Shown one piece after another: positions 1 to 8,434 of a stretch of DNA of 64,000 nucleotides. Each line of letters begins with the position of its first letter. The stretch's first letter is position 1. Origin of the DNA: Nesterenkonia xinjiangensis (lineage in GTDB: Bacteria; Actinomycetota; Actinomycetes; Actinomycetales; Micrococcaceae); assembly GCF_013410745.1 (NCBI RefSeq), contig NZ_JACCFY010000001.1:2914001-2978000 (forward strand). Direction: 5' to 3'. The position numbers were made by a program, and so were the translations under genes. Under the pieces are notes generated by a model. It searched no databases. It saw nothing but the letters and a program-made list of their open reading frames with translations, and was not told the origin of the DNA.

Positions 1-262
1 CCAGAGCCAGCTGGCGCCCCTGCTCGGTCAGCCGGATCGGGGCATAGGGCTGATGGTCGACCAGGCCCAGGTCTGCCATCTTGCGCACCATCAGCGTCAC
101 CGACGGGTTCGACACGCCCAGGGTCCTGGCCAGCGCCGAGGCGGTCACCGCGGCGTCGTCCCACTCGGCCAGCCCGTAGATGGTCTTGGCGTAGTCCTCC
201 ACCGACGTGGTCGCCGAGGCGGTGCGGGTGGAGCGTCCCTGGGCGGAGGTGCGCGGGGTCAT
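1..262 (-). CDS. mntR: DtxR/MntR-family metal-dependent regulator (3' end cut by window)
   Basis: About 87 N-terminal codons are visible from an ATG at 262; the rest lies beyond the left edge. The translation has the DtxR/MntR winged-helix layout: an opening helix with DYAKTIYGL, a recognition helix with VSNPSVTLMVRKM, and a wing LVDHQPYAPIRLTEQG. Proteins of this family bind Mn(II) or Fe(II) and repress metal uptake genes. The start codon overlaps the stop of the preceding permease gene (ATGA), so it is the last visible gene of the transporter operon and would be autoregulated through the palindrome at 2904-2919. The assignment to MntR rather than an iron regulator rests on the manganese-type binding protein in the operon; the metal-binding residues are not visible. 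Confidence 0.85.
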   Translation of the reverse strand, partial: MTPRTSAQGRSTRTASATTSVEDYAKTIYGLAEWDDAAVTASALARTLGVSNPSVTLMVRKMADLGLVDHQPYAPIRLTEQGRQLAL

Positions 263-1161
263 GAGGTCCTCTCGGTGGACGCGGAAGCCTGATCAATTCT
301 AGGTGCCGCCGGACGATGCCGCCGCACCGCCTGGCCCAGCAGGCCCTTCCGGGGGGCGAAGAGATAGGCCGCAGTGAACTGCGCGGCCTGGACCAGCACG
401 ATCGTGCCGCCGGTGGCGATGTCGAGCCAGTAGCTGGCATAGACCCCCACCACCGCCGAGGCCACCGCCGAGGACGAGGCCACCGCGAGCATCGGCCCGA
501 AGGTGCGGGTGACCAGCAGCGCCGTCGCCCCGGGGATCACCAGCATCGCCACCACCAGGATGATGCCCAGAGTCTGTAGGGCGGTCACCGTGGTCAGTGC
601 CAGCAGCATCAGCAGCACCGCGGAGAGCCCGGCGGTCGAGAGGCCGATGGTGTGGGCGAAGGTCCGGTCGAAGGCGAGCAGTGTGAAGTCCCGGCGTTTG
701 ATGAGCAGCACCGCCGCGGTCAGCGCGCCCAGCACCAGGACCTGGTAGAGGTCCGTCCGGGAGGTTCCCAGCACATTGCCGAAGAGGATGTGCTGCAGGT
801 GCGTCTGGCTCGGGGTCCGGGAGATCAGCACCAGGCCCAGCGCGAACAGCGAGGTGAAGACCACGCCGATGACGGTGTCGTGCTTCAGCGTCGAAGAGGT
901 GCTGATCCCCCCGATCAGTGCGACCGCCAGCATGCCGAACACGAAGGCGCCCACGGCCATGGGGACTCCGAAGATGTAGGCCAGCACGATGCCCGGAAGG
1001 ATGGAGTGGGCGACCGCCTCTCCCATCAGCGACCACCCCATGAGCACCAGCCAGCTGGAGAGCAGGCCGCACACCCCCGCGGCGACCACCGACACCAGCA
1101 GGGCGTTCTGCATGAACCCGAATTCCAGAGGCCCCAGCAGCAGCTCGGACAACGTGCTCAT
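259..1161 (-). CDS. mntC: Manganese/zinc-type ABC transporter permease
   Basis: A 300-residue integral membrane protein of the ABC-3 (ZnuB/MntB/TroC) family, with roughly eight hydrophobic segments and the family's small-residue-rich stretches such as GWSLMGEAVAHSILPG near residues 42-57. It should form a homodimeric channel passing Mn(II) across the cytoplasmic membrane, powered by the ATPase encoded just upstream. Start and stop both overlap neighbours by ATGA, showing tight translational coupling. The C-terminal tail after about residue 270 is basic and Ser/Ala-rich. Metal choice is inferred from the operon's binding protein. Confidence 0.93.
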   Translation of the reverse strand: MSTLSELLLGPLEFGFMQNALLVSVVAAGVCGLLSSWLVLMGWSLMGEAVAHSILPGIVLAYIFGVPMAVGAFVFGMLAVALIGGISTSSTLKHDTVIGVVFTSLFALGLVLISRTPSQTHLQHILFGNVLGTSRTDLYQVLVLGALTAAVLLIKRRDFTLLAFDRTFAHTIGLSTAGLSAVLLMLLALTTVTALQTLGIILVVAMLVIPGATALLVTRTFGPMLAVASSSAVASAVVGVYASYWLDIATGGTIVLVQAAQFTAAYLFAPRKGLLGQAVRRHRPAAPRIDQASASTERTS

Positions 1162-1931
1162 CGTTGCCCCTCCGACCCCGGCAGCTGCGGACCCAGCCCC
1201 AGCACCGTGCCGAAGGCCCGGGCCAGGCGCTCTTCGGTGAGCACCGCTTCGGGAGGCCCGGAGGCCAGCACGGTGCGGTGCAGCAGCACCACCTCCTCGG
1301 CCAGCTCCGGGATCCCTTCCAGGTGATGGGTGGAGACCAGCAGCGTGGTGCCGGCGTCGCGCAGCTGGTGCAGCACGGAGACGATCAGCTCTTCCGAGGC
1401 GCGGTCCACCCCGGCGAAAGGCTCGTCCAGCAGCATCAGCGGCGCCTCCTGGGCGATCGAACGGGCCAGGAACGCTCGCCGCCGCTGCCCGCCGGAGAGC
1501 TCACCGATCGTGCGCGTCCGCAGTCCGCCCAGGCCCACCTGGTCCAGGGCCGCACCGACCCGCTCGCGATCCGCCGTCCGAGGGCGTCGGGTGAAGCCCA
1601 TGTGCCCGTAGCGACCCATCATCACGGTCTGCTCCACCGTCACCGGAAAGGAGTGGTCCACCTGATCATGCTGGGGGACGTAGCTGACCAGGTTGCGACG
1701 ACGTGCCGCCTGAGGGCTCCGGCCGAACAGCCGCACCCGTCCGGCGGCGGGGGCGCGCAGCCCCAGCAGCGCGGCGAACAACGTGGACTTGCCCGAGCCG
1801 TTGGCGCCCACCAAGGCGCAGAGCCGGCCGGGCGTCACCGTGAGGTCCACCTGCTCGAGGGCCAACACTCCGGGGTACCCGGCGCTGAGGCCGTGCACTG
1901 CGATGGCGTCCGGGGCCGACTGGCTCATCAT
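1158..1931 (-). CDS. mntB: Manganese/zinc-type ABC transporter ATP-binding protein
   Basis: A 257-residue ABC ATPase. Walker A is GANGSGKST at 42-50, the Q-loop glutamine is near 87, the signature LSGGQ is at 145-149, Walker B plus catalytic Glu is LMLLDEP at 165-171, and the switch His is near 202. Similarity in layout is to ZnuC/MntB-type ATPases serving ABC-3 permeases. It lies between the binding-protein gene and the permease gene, overlapping both by ATGA, so all are one cistronic unit. Role: ATP hydrolysis for divalent metal import on the cytoplasmic face. Confidence 0.95.
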   Translation of the reverse strand: MMSQSAPDAIAVHGLSAGYPGVLALEQVDLTVTPGRLCALVGANGSGKSTLFAALLGLRAPAAGRVRLFGRSPQAARRRNLVSYVPQHDQVDHSFPVTVEQTVMMGRYGHMGFTRRPRTADRERVGAALDQVGLGGLRTRTIGELSGGQRRRAFLARSIAQEAPLMLLDEPFAGVDRASEELIVSVLHQLRDAGTTLLVSTHHLEGIPELAEEVVLLHRTVLASGPPEAVLTEERLARAFGTVLGLGPQLPGSEGQR

Positions 1932-2890
1932 TCGGACCCCTCCACGTCCGCCCCATCGAGGATGAGCTCCAGGTCATGGCGCAGCAGATCCAGGTAGCTG
2001 GGCACCGGGCCGTCCTCCGCGGAGAGGGAGTCCACGTACAGCGGCTCGCCCAGCTCGGCGCCGGAGTCCTGGGCCACCTGCTGCTGGGCGGCCTCGTTGA
2101 CGGTCGACTCGCAGAACACCGTGGGGACGTCATGGTCCTGCACATAGCGGATCTGCGCCTCGATCTGCTGGGGCGAACCTTCGTCATCGGCATTGACCGG
2201 CCACAGATAGTGCTCGCCGAAGTCGAGGTCCTCGGCCAGGTAGCTGAAGGCGCCCTCACAGGTGACCAGGTGGACGTCGTCGAGCTGCTCGGCGCGGTCG
2301 CGGGCCTCGGCGTCGAGATCCTCAAGCTCCTCGCGCAGCGCATCGGCGTTCTCGGCGAAGACCTCGGCGTCCTGGGGGGAGAGATCCGTCAGTGCCTCCT
2401 CGACCCCGTCGACGTACTTCACGCCCTGCTGCGGAGACATCCACGCATGCGGGTTGATCGGCATCTCCGTGGAGTCGTCCGGGTGGCCGGGCAGCCGGGT
2501 CACCGGCAGGGGATCGATGTCATCGGTGACGACGACGGTGGACGCCTCGGACTGGTCGAGGAACTGCTCCAGCCAGGCCTCCAGGCCCAGTCCGTTGGCC
2601 AGCACCAGATCGGCCTCCGCGGCGTCGCGCACATCACCGGGGGTGGGGTCATATTCGTGGATCTCCGCCCCCAGCGGAGTGATGGAGCGGACGTCGACCC
2701 GGTCGCCCCCAACCTCGGCGGCGATGTCCTGCAGCACGGTGAACGTGGTGAGCACCACCGGCACGTCCTCACCGCCGGGCTCTGCCCCATCCGATCCGCT
2801 GTCCGATCCTCCGGCGGGGGAGCAGGAGCTGAGCAGCAGCGCACCGAGGGCGAGGAGTGCGGCCGTGGACGTCGTCGTGGAGTGGGGCAT
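1928..2890 (-). CDS. mntA: Manganese-type ABC transporter substrate-binding lipoprotein
   Basis: A 320-residue cluster A-I (TroA/PsaA/ZnuA) binding protein. The signal peptide ends in the lipobox LLSSC, with Cys23 as the lipidated residue, followed by a Gly/Ser/Asp linker. Likely metal ligands are His78 (GAEIHEYDP), His148 (INPHAW), Glu212 (CEGAFSYL) and Asp287 (YVDSLS). This His-His-Glu-Asp set is the one typical of manganese binders, whereas zinc binders usually have a third His and a His-rich loop, absent here. The mature protein is very acidic. First gene of the operon, beginning 13 bp downstream of the palindrome at 2904-2919. Confidence 0.93.
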   Translation of the reverse strand: MPHSTTTSTAALLALGALLLSSCSPAGGSDSGSDGAEPGGEDVPVVLTTFTVLQDIAAEVGGDRVDVRSITPLGAEIHEYDPTPGDVRDAAEADLVLANGLGLEAWLEQFLDQSEASTVVVTDDIDPLPVTRLPGHPDDSTEMPINPHAWMSPQQGVKYVDGVEEALTDLSPQDAEVFAENADALREELEDLDAEARDRAEQLDDVHLVTCEGAFSYLAEDLDFGEHYLWPVNADDEGSPQQIEAQIRYVQDHDVPTVFCESTVNEAAQQQVAQDSGAELGEPLYVDSLSAEDGPVPSYLDLLRHDLELILDGADVEGSE

Positions 2891-2903
2891 GGCTCCAGTA
2901 TGG

Positions 2904-2919
2904 TTTAGGCATACCTAAA
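2904..2919 (-). promoter_or_regulatory. DtxR/MntR-type operator of the manganese transporter operon
   Basis: The sequence TTTAGGCATACCTAAA is an inverted repeat of TTTAGG around a 4-bp centre, lying 13 bp before the mntA start codon. TTAGG/CCTAA half-sites are typical of DtxR/MntR/IdeR-family operators, and a regulator of that family is encoded at the end of this operon. Only 18 bp remain between the operator and the preceding hisN stop codon, so the operator probably overlaps the promoter or blocks read-through. Confidence 0.8.
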
Positions 2920-2937
2920 GCTGCAAGCAGGGGTGGT

Positions 2938-3846
2938 TCAGGAGTCGCCGATCTCCGCTGATTCCGCTGATTCCACTGACTCCGCCGGTTCCCCGGCGAC
3001 CGGCCGCACGGTGCTCCCAGCGCGTCCCTCTTCCATCCATGGAGTGGGGTTGTCCGCCGCCAGGGCGCCCAGCGCCGCCTCGTGCAGCAGGCCGTTGGTG
3101 GCCAGTGCGTTCGTCCCGGCGCAGCCGGGTTCGCCGTCCAGGGAGGTGAACAGCCCTCCAGCCTCGGTCACGAGGGGCACCAGGGCGGCCATGTCATGCA
3201 GCGCCAGCTCAGGCTCTGCCGCCAGGTCCACAGATCCTTCGGCGACCATGCAGTAGGACCAGAAGTCCCCGTAGGCGCGGGTCCGCCACACGGTGTCGGT
3301 CAGCTCCAGGAAGTTGTGGATCCGGCCGATCTCCCGCCACCCTGCCAACGAGGAGTAGGAGAAGGACGCGTCCTTCAACGTGGCGACCTTCGAGACCCCC
3401 AGCTGGGTGGCCGCGGCCAGAGACTTGCCGGTGTAGGCGCCGCCGCCCTTGGCGGCCCACCAGCGGCGATTCAGCGCAGGGGCGCTCACCACCCCGACCA
3501 CCGGCTCCCCGTGGTCCACCAGAGCGATGAGCGTGGCCCAGACGGGGACGCCGCGCACAAAGTTCTTGGTCCCGTCGATCGGGTCGATGACCCACCGTCG
3601 GGGCCCCGACCCGGAGGAGCCGAACTCTTCGCCATAGATCGCGTCCCGGCCCCGTGTGCGGCCCAGCTGGCCACGGATGGTCTCCTCGGCCCGCCGGTCG
3701 GCGTCGGTGACGGGGGTCAGATCCGGTTTGGTCTCCACGGTGAAGTCCATGGACTGGAAGGAGGCCATCGTCTGGGCGTCCACCGAGTCGGCGATCATGT
3801 GAGCGAGGCGGAGATCCTCGGTATAGGGGCTCGAGCGGTGGTTCAT
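2938..3846 (-). CDS. hisN: Histidinol-phosphatase, inositol monophosphatase family
   Basis: A 302-residue member of the Mg(II)-dependent inositol monophosphatase superfamily. Metal-binding motifs are present: GEE at 72-74 and DPIDGT at 88-93, plus the distal D-M-A-A segment. In Actinobacteria the HisN branch removes phosphate from L-histidinol phosphate, the penultimate step of histidine synthesis. The protein is about 40 residues longer than usual because of a C-terminal tail rich in Glu, Ser and Ala, with short repeats of the type SAES. Its start overlaps the rsgA stop by ATGA, so it belongs to the aroA-rsgA-hisN unit. A broader inositol phosphatase role cannot be excluded. Confidence 0.88.
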   Translation of the reverse strand: MNHRSSPYTEDLRLAHMIADSVDAQTMASFQSMDFTVETKPDLTPVTDADRRAEETIRGQLGRTRGRDAIYGEEFGSSGSGPRRWVIDPIDGTKNFVRGVPVWATLIALVDHGEPVVGVVSAPALNRRWWAAKGGGAYTGKSLAAATQLGVSKVATLKDASFSYSSLAGWREIGRIHNFLELTDTVWRTRAYGDFWSYCMVAEGSVDLAAEPELALHDMAALVPLVTEAGGLFTSLDGEPGCAGTNALATNGLLHEAALGALAADNPTPWMEEGRAGSTVRPVAGEPAESVESAESAEIGDS

Positions 3847-5039
3847 GGGGACAACCCTAGTCGTTTCTCGTCCTGCTCCTCAGCTGAACCGGTCAGTGAG
3901 GACAGCAGCCCGCGCAGCGAGGCCAGCCTGCTCGGACCGTGCTCGCCGGCGTGTCCGTCCTCCACCCAGCTGTCCAGGGCGCAGCCGCCCTCGGGTGCGG
4001 CATGGGCACAGCCCGGCTCGCAGCCGGTCGAGCCCTCCACCAGGTCCCCGAAGGCCGCCAGCACGTCATCGGGGTCCACATGGGCCAGCCCGAAGGATCG
4101 AACCCCGGGCGTGTCGATGATCCAGGAGTCCCGGGCGGCGGCCTCGTCCAGCGGGGATCCCGGCTCCGAGGACGGTTCGAGGTTCAGCGCCACGGCGGAG
4201 GAGGAGGTGTGGCGACCCCGTCCGGTCACCGCGTTGACGCCTCCGATGGCCCGATCCGCGCCGGTCAGCGCATTGACCATCGTGGACTTGCCGACGCCGG
4301 AGTGCCCGATCATCGCCGTGACGTGGCCGCAGAGCAGGCCGCGCAGTCGGGTGACGGCCGCAGGGTCCAGCCCCGGCGCGGGGACGCCCGCCTCGAGCTG
4401 GCCGTCCTCCTCGGCGTGCCCGGAGACCACCGTGGCCAGACTGAGTTCGGCATAGTGGCTGATCAGCCCGGCCGGATCCTCGGGGTCCTCGGCGAGATCC
4501 GCTTTGGTGACCAGCAGGATCGGGTCGATGTCGGCGTGATAGGCGGCCACCAGGGCGCGGTCGATGAAGCCGGTCCGCGGCGCCGGGTCGGCCGCGGCGA
4601 CCACGATGAGCAGCTGGTCGGCGTTGGCCACCACGACTCGCTCGGCATCATCGGTGTCGTCGGCGCTGCGGCGCAGCAGCGTCGAGCGCTCCTCGATGCG
4701 CACCAGACGGGCCAGCGTCCCCTCCTCGCCGGAGGTGTCGCCCACCAGGGCCACGACGTCGCCGGGGACCACCGGAGTGCGGCGCAGCGCCTTCGCGCGC
4801 ACGCCCAGCACCACCCGTTCCTCGAGCGGGGCCCGGCTCTCGGCGCCGGAGGAGGAGGCGTCCTCTCCCTGGTGCATGCGCACCGTGTAGCGTCCGCGGT
4901 CCACGGTGACCACGCGGCCGAGCTCGGCGTCGGGATGCTCGGGGGTGTCCTTGGTGCGCGGGCGGGAGCCGCGCTTGTTCGGCCGGAATCGGATGTCGGA
5001 CTCGTCCCATTCCCGGCGTGAGGACCAGTGGCGGCTCAT
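3843..5039 (-). CDS. rsgA: Small ribosomal subunit biogenesis GTPase RsgA
   Basis: A 398-residue circularly permuted GTPase: the G4 motif TKAD (178-181) precedes G1 GHSGVGKS (245-252) and G3 DTPG (309-312). An OB-fold precedes the GTPase domain, and the C-terminal zinc knuckle uses Cys340, Cys344, His346 and Cys353. RsgA acts late in 30S assembly. Motif order and zinc ligands are diagnostic. The N-terminus carries a basic extension (RPNKRGSRPRTK). It overlaps both aroA (upstream) and hisN (downstream) by ATGA, matching the common actinobacterial aroA-rsgA arrangement. Confidence 0.96.
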   Translation of the reverse strand: MSRHWSSRREWDESDIRFRPNKRGSRPRTKDTPEHPDAELGRVVTVDRGRYTVRMHQGEDASSSGAESRAPLEERVVLGVRAKALRRTPVVPGDVVALVGDTSGEEGTLARLVRIEERSTLLRRSADDTDDAERVVVANADQLLIVVAAADPAPRTGFIDRALVAAYHADIDPILLVTKADLAEDPEDPAGLISHYAELSLATVVSGHAEEDGQLEAGVPAPGLDPAAVTRLRGLLCGHVTAMIGHSGVGKSTMVNALTGADRAIGGVNAVTGRGRHTSSSAVALNLEPSSEPGSPLDEAAARDSWIIDTPGVRSFGLAHVDPDDVLAAFGDLVEGSTGCEPGCAHAAPEGGCALDSWVEDGHAGEHGPSRLASLRGLLSSLTGSAEEQDEKRLGLSP

Positions 5040-6478
5040 GGCGTCTCAGCGTCTCCCGAGTGGCCGGAGCTGACCAGGTCCTGCCACAGCTGCGGGAAGG
5101 TCGGCATGGTCTTCGCGGTGCAGCCGATGTCCTCGACCTCCACCTCGTCGACCACCAGACCCAGGACGGCGGCGAAGGTGGCCATCCGGTGGTCGGCATA
5201 GCTTCGCACCAGCCCACCGTGTGAGATGGGGGACAGGACCCGGAATCCGTCGTCGGTCTCCTCGGCCTCGCCCCCCAGACGGCGGATCTCCGCCGCCAGG
5301 GCGGCGATGCGGTCCGTCTCATGGCCTCGCAGGTGAGCTACCGAGGTGAACGTCGTCTCGCCCTCGCACAGGGCCGCCAGCGCCGCCACGGTGGGGGTGA
5401 GTTCCGCAGTGCCGTCGACGGTGCCCGGCGTGGTGAGCCGCTGCGGCCCGCGGACGGTCAGCGTCAGAGTCTCCCCGCCGGCCTCCTCGGTGGTGGAGAT
5501 CGCTGCGCCGAAGTCCGCCAGCAGGCGGGTCCAGCGGCGTCCGATCTGTGTGGAGGTCTTCGGCCAGCCGCGCATGACCACCTCGCCGCCGGTGACGGCG
5601 GCCGCGCAGAGGAAGGGACCGGCGTTGGAGAGATCGGGCTCCACCCGGACGGTGAAGGCCGGAATCGGTCCAGGCTCCACCCGCCAGGTGAAGGGCTGCG
5701 GGGAGCTGACCGTCACACCGAGCTGCTCCAGGACCGTCATGGTCATCTCCACGTGCTCCAGTGACGGCACGGAGGTGCCCGAGTGCCGCAGGGTCAGGCC
5801 CTTGGTCATGCGAGGAGCGGCCAGCAGCAGGCCGGAGACGAACTGTGAGGACGCCGAGGCGTCGATGGCTGCCTCGCCGCCGTCGAGCCCGCCGGGGGAG
5901 TGCAAGGTGAACGGCAGCGTGGAGGGGGCCTGGGAAGCTGGCTTCGAGGACCCTCCCGGGGCGGATCCAGCGTCCCCGGTCACCGCGACGCCGAGCTCGG
6001 CCAGGCCCTGGAGCACGGCCCCCATGGGGCGCACCCGGGCCTCCGGGTCGCCGTCGAAGTGCACGGTCCTGCCGGTCAGTGCGGCGACAGCCGGCAGGAA
6101 CCGCATCACGGTGCCGGCCAGGCCGCAGTCCACCCGGACCTCTGGGGCGTGTGCGACGGAGGGGTGCCCGGCGGAGGGGTGGGCGGCCTGGTCCAGCGGC
6201 AGCGGGGTGATCCGCACGGCCTGCTCGCCGGTGCCCGCCGGGTCCGAGATGTGCTCCACCCCGGCGCCGAGCTGCTCCAGGGCAGCGAGCATCAGGGCGG
6301 AGTCGCGCGATTCCAGGGCGTTGATCACCAGGCAGGGTCCGTCGGCCAGCGCGGCCAGCAGCAGGAGTCGATTCGTCAGCGACTTCGAGGCCGGGACGAC
6401 GACCTCTCCACGCACCGGTGCCCCCGCACGCGGCGCAGGCCACGGGGTCGGGGGCACCGGGGGAGTGTCAGCAGACAT
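5036..6478 (-). CDS. aroA: 3-phosphoshikimate 1-carboxyvinyltransferase (EPSP synthase)
   Basis: A 480-residue enzyme of the shikimate pathway that joins phosphoenolpyruvate to shikimate 3-phosphate. Visible family motifs include VPASKSLTNR near the N-terminus, NAGPFLCAAAVTGG, the LRGHETDRI segment and ADHRMA near the C-terminus. The protein is somewhat longer than the usual 430-450 residues, with extra Gly/Ser/Pro-rich sequence near residue 185. It begins 8 bp after the DoxX-like gene with no strong Shine-Dalgarno sequence, consistent with translational coupling. The other aromatic-pathway gene in the window, aroG at 51208, is unlinked. Confidence 0.96.
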   Translation of the reverse strand: MSADTPPVPPTPWPAPRAGAPVRGEVVVPASKSLTNRLLLLAALADGPCLVINALESRDSALMLAALEQLGAGVEHISDPAGTGEQAVRITPLPLDQAAHPSAGHPSVAHAPEVRVDCGLAGTVMRFLPAVAALTGRTVHFDGDPEARVRPMGAVLQGLAELGVAVTGDAGSAPGGSSKPASQAPSTLPFTLHSPGGLDGGEAAIDASASSQFVSGLLLAAPRMTKGLTLRHSGTSVPSLEHVEMTMTVLEQLGVTVSSPQPFTWRVEPGPIPAFTVRVEPDLSNAGPFLCAAAVTGGEVVMRGWPKTSTQIGRRWTRLLADFGAAISTTEEAGGETLTLTVRGPQRLTTPGTVDGTAELTPTVAALAALCEGETTFTSVAHLRGHETDRIAALAAEIRRLGGEAEETDDGFRVLSPISHGGLVRSYADHRMATFAAVLGLVVDEVEVEDIGCTAKTMPTFPQLWQDLVSSGHSGDAETP

Positions 6479-6486
6479 GGCGGTGC

Positions 6487-7128
6487 TCAGAACGCGTCCT
6501 CCGCCTTCTTCTTCCCCTCCTTCGCGGCTGCGGAGATGGCCTTGACGGCCTCCTTCTCAGCACGCTTGAAGCTCTTGGCGGCGTCACGCTCCAGGGCCTT
6601 GGCGGTCTTGACGGCGTCGTCCCCGAAGTCCTCGGCCCACTGGTACGTCTTGTCCCGGAACTGCGCCCCCTTCTTCCGGGACCGTGTGGCCAGGTGCTCG
6701 GCGCGCCAGCCCAGCGAGGGCTTGCCGTCGAGGTCCGCGACGGCCAGGCCGAGCCCGCCCAGGATGGCCAGGTTCTTCAGCAGCGTGTCGCGCTGAGAGG
6801 TCAGGTCCTCCACGGACTCCAGGCCCGCGCTGCGAAGCTCCACATAGCTGTTGACCTTGTGCACCCCGACCAGGGTGAAGGCGGCCAACCGCGGGAACCG
6901 GCCGATGGCCAGGGCGACACCGGCGACGACCTCGACGCCGCCCAGCACCTGAGCGGTGCGACGTGGGTCGGCGGTCACGATCTCCGCCTGGGGGATCAGC
7001 GAGCTCAGCTCCTCCAGGGTGGGCTCCAGCTTCTCGGCGGCCTCCTCCGTGTTGCGGAGGCGGTCGATGCCGTCGGCGATGAAGCCGGCGCCGAGCAGCG
7101 GGCGGGCGACTTTGCGGATCAGGGACAT
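6487..7128 (-). CDS. DoxX-family membrane protein
   Basis: A 213-residue protein whose first 140 residues match the DoxX layout: a start MSLIRKVARPLLGAGFIADG, then several hydrophobic segments rich in Gly and Ala (for example LGGVEVVAGVALAIGRFPRLAAF). The last 60-70 residues form a highly charged Lys/Ala/Glu helix (FKRAEKEAVKAISAAAKEG), likely cytoplasmic. I chose the ATG at 7128 because AGGAGG sits 6 bp before it; an upstream in-frame ATG at 7251 lacks such a site. In mycobacteria a DoxX protein is linked to membrane redox and thiol stress, and the sigma-R locus lies divergently next door, but the function here is unproven. Confidence 0.8.
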   Translation of the reverse strand: MSLIRKVARPLLGAGFIADGIDRLRNTEEAAEKLEPTLEELSSLIPQAEIVTADPRRTAQVLGGVEVVAGVALAIGRFPRLAAFTLVGVHKVNSYVELRSAGLESVEDLTSQRDTLLKNLAILGGLGLAVADLDGKPSLGWRAEHLATRSRKKGAQFRDKTYQWAEDFGDDAVKTAKALERDAAKSFKRAEKEAVKAISAAAKEGKKKAEDAF

Positions 7129-7264
7129 GGGAACCTCCTGTGGCGCCGCGGCGTCGGGGTGTTCGCCCGGCTCCGCGTGCTGTGAACTCGGTTGAGCGGT
7201 GGATGCCGGAGCATGTGGCGTCCGGCATCGTCCAGAAGACAATCTACCCAATCAGCCCCGGTCG

Positions 7265-7291
7265 GGGAATTGTGGACCGCGCTTCGTCGTT
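7265..7291 (+). promoter_or_regulatory. Sigma-R/SigH-type promoter of the sigma factor operon
   Basis: GGGAAT (7265-7270), exactly 18 bp, then GTT (7289-7291) is the consensus promoter used by SigR of Streptomyces and SigH of mycobacteria. Transcription should start near 7297-7299. It lies directly upstream of the sigma factor gene, so the operon would be autoregulated. The predicted start is only 2-4 nt before an in-frame ATG at 7301, so the message may be essentially leaderless for a longer sigma isoform. Confidence 0.75.
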
Positions 7292-7369
7292 GTCCTGTCC
7301 ATGACCATAGGCACGCTGGAGCACCCCGCCCCGACGCCGGTCCGAGTCATGCGCGTAGACTCATGGGTG

Positions 7370-7984
7370 ATGGAAGACCGTGACGAGAACGTGAATGTGG
7401 CCGAGGAGACCGATGCCCAGCGTCGTGTGCGCTTCGAGTCCGATGCACTGCAGTATGTCGACCAGCTCTACTCTGCGGCCATGCGCATGACGCGCAATCC
7501 GCAGGACGCTGAAGACTTGGTGCAGGAGGCCTACACCAAGGCCTATTCGGCCTTCCACCAGTACAAGCCCGGGACGAATCTCAAGGCGTGGCTGTACCGG
7601 ATCCTCACCAACACCTACATCAACATCTACCGGAAGAAGCAGCGCCAGCCCCAGCAGGCCAACACGGACACCGTGGAGGACTGGCAGATGGCGCAGGCCG
7701 CCGAACACACGTCCACCGGGCTGCGTTCGGCCGAGGCCGAGGCGCTGGACCACCTTCCGGATTCGGACGTCAAGGACGCCCTGCAGCAGATCCCCGAGGA
7801 GTTCCGCCTCGCGGTGTACTTCTCCGATGTCGAGGGTTTCGCCTACAAGGAGATCGCCGAGATCCTGAACATCCCCATCGGTACGGTCATGTCCCGACTG
7901 CATCGTGGCCGCAAGCTGCTGCGCGAACTGTTGACCGACTATGCCCGCGAACGAGGCTTCAAGAAGCAGGAGGCTCGAAAATGA
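7370..7984 (+). CDS. sigH: ECF sigma factor SigH/SigR (thiol-oxidative stress)
   Basis: A 204-residue group IV sigma factor from ATG 7370. The sigma-2 region (about 26-92) contains [14 protein letters not shown] and [15 protein letters not shown]; sigma-4 (about 140-195) contains [28 protein letters not shown]. These segments are nearly diagnostic of the SigH/SigR subgroup. The gene overlaps the anti-sigma gene by ATGA. In-frame ATGs at 7301 and 7349 and a GTG at 7367 give longer forms; the form from 7301 (227 residues) would be made from the sigma-R promoter and resembles the extended unstable SigR' isoform known in Streptomyces. None of these starts has a strong Shine-Dalgarno sequence, so the short start is a choice by homology. 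Confidence 0.93.
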   Translation: MEDRDENVNVAEETDAQRRVRFESDALQYVDQLYSAAMRMTRNPQDAEDLVQEAYTKAYSAFHQYKPGTNLKAWLYRILTNTYINIYRKKQRQPQQANTDTVEDWQMAQAAEHTSTGLRSAEAEALDHLPDSDVKDALQQIPEEFRLAVYFSDVEGFAYKEIAEILNIPIGTVMSRLHRGRKLLRELLTDYARERGFKKQEARK

Positions 7985-8277
7985 GCGAAGACCGCACCAC
8001 GGAGGAATGCCTCGGCGGGGACTGTCGGGAGGCCGAGGAGCGGATGGAGCGCATCTACGAGTACCTCGACGGCGCGCTGAGCAGAGACGACCTCGAAGAG
8101 GTCCGCACCCACCTGCATGACTGCCCGGACTGTGCCTCAGACTACGACCTGGAATGCATCATCCGGTCCGTGATCCGTCGGTCCTGCGCGGAGCGTGCTC
8201 CAGACACCCTGAAGGTGACGATCATGGAGCGGATCAGCGAGATCCGCATCGAGGCCGGGCACGAGAGTCGCCGCTGA
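7981..8277 (+). CDS. rsrA: Zinc-binding anti-sigma factor (RsrA/RshA)
   Basis: A 98-residue anti-sigma factor. It has the ZAS zinc motif His44-x3-Cys48-x2-Cys51 (HLHDCPDC) and upstream cysteines at 10 and 15, the arrangement of RsrA. In this family, oxidation of the zinc thiols releases the sigma factor. The start codon overlaps the sigma factor stop by ATGA, so the two are made in equal ratio. Two further cysteines (about 59 and 69) lie in the C-terminal half. A clear hairpin follows the gene at 8302-8337. Confidence 0.94.
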   Translation: MSEDRTTEECLGGDCREAEERMERIYEYLDGALSRDDLEEVRTHLHDCPDCASDYDLECIIRSVIRRSCAERAPDTLKVTIMERISEIRIEAGHESRR

Positions 8278-8301
8278 CCCCAGCCGCACCTGCAGACATG
8301 A

Positions 8302-8337
8302 CAGAGCCCCCGCCGGAGTGATCCTGCGGGGGCTCTG
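8302..8337 (+). terminator. Terminator after the sigma/anti-sigma operon
   Basis: A perfect 12-bp GC-rich stem (8302-8313 with 8326-8337) encloses a 12-nt loop, 24 bp after the rsrA stop. No long T tract follows, as is common in high-GC Actinobacteria. Confidence 0.75.
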
Positions 8338-8434
8338 CCCTTCTCTGTGCGCTCGCTGTCCGTGGCCCTCCGTCGCCGGAGGAGGCACGGCGCGCGCCGC
8401 GGCCTCACGCTCGCGGGCTAGCTGCGGAGCGTTC

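Noticed and set aside
7199-7369. Sigma factor starting at the far-upstream ATG 7199
   Set aside because: That start lies before the sigma-R promoter and overlaps a hairpin (7202-7229). The upstream residues have no sigma-factor similarity; only the 7301 start is kept as a possible second isoform.
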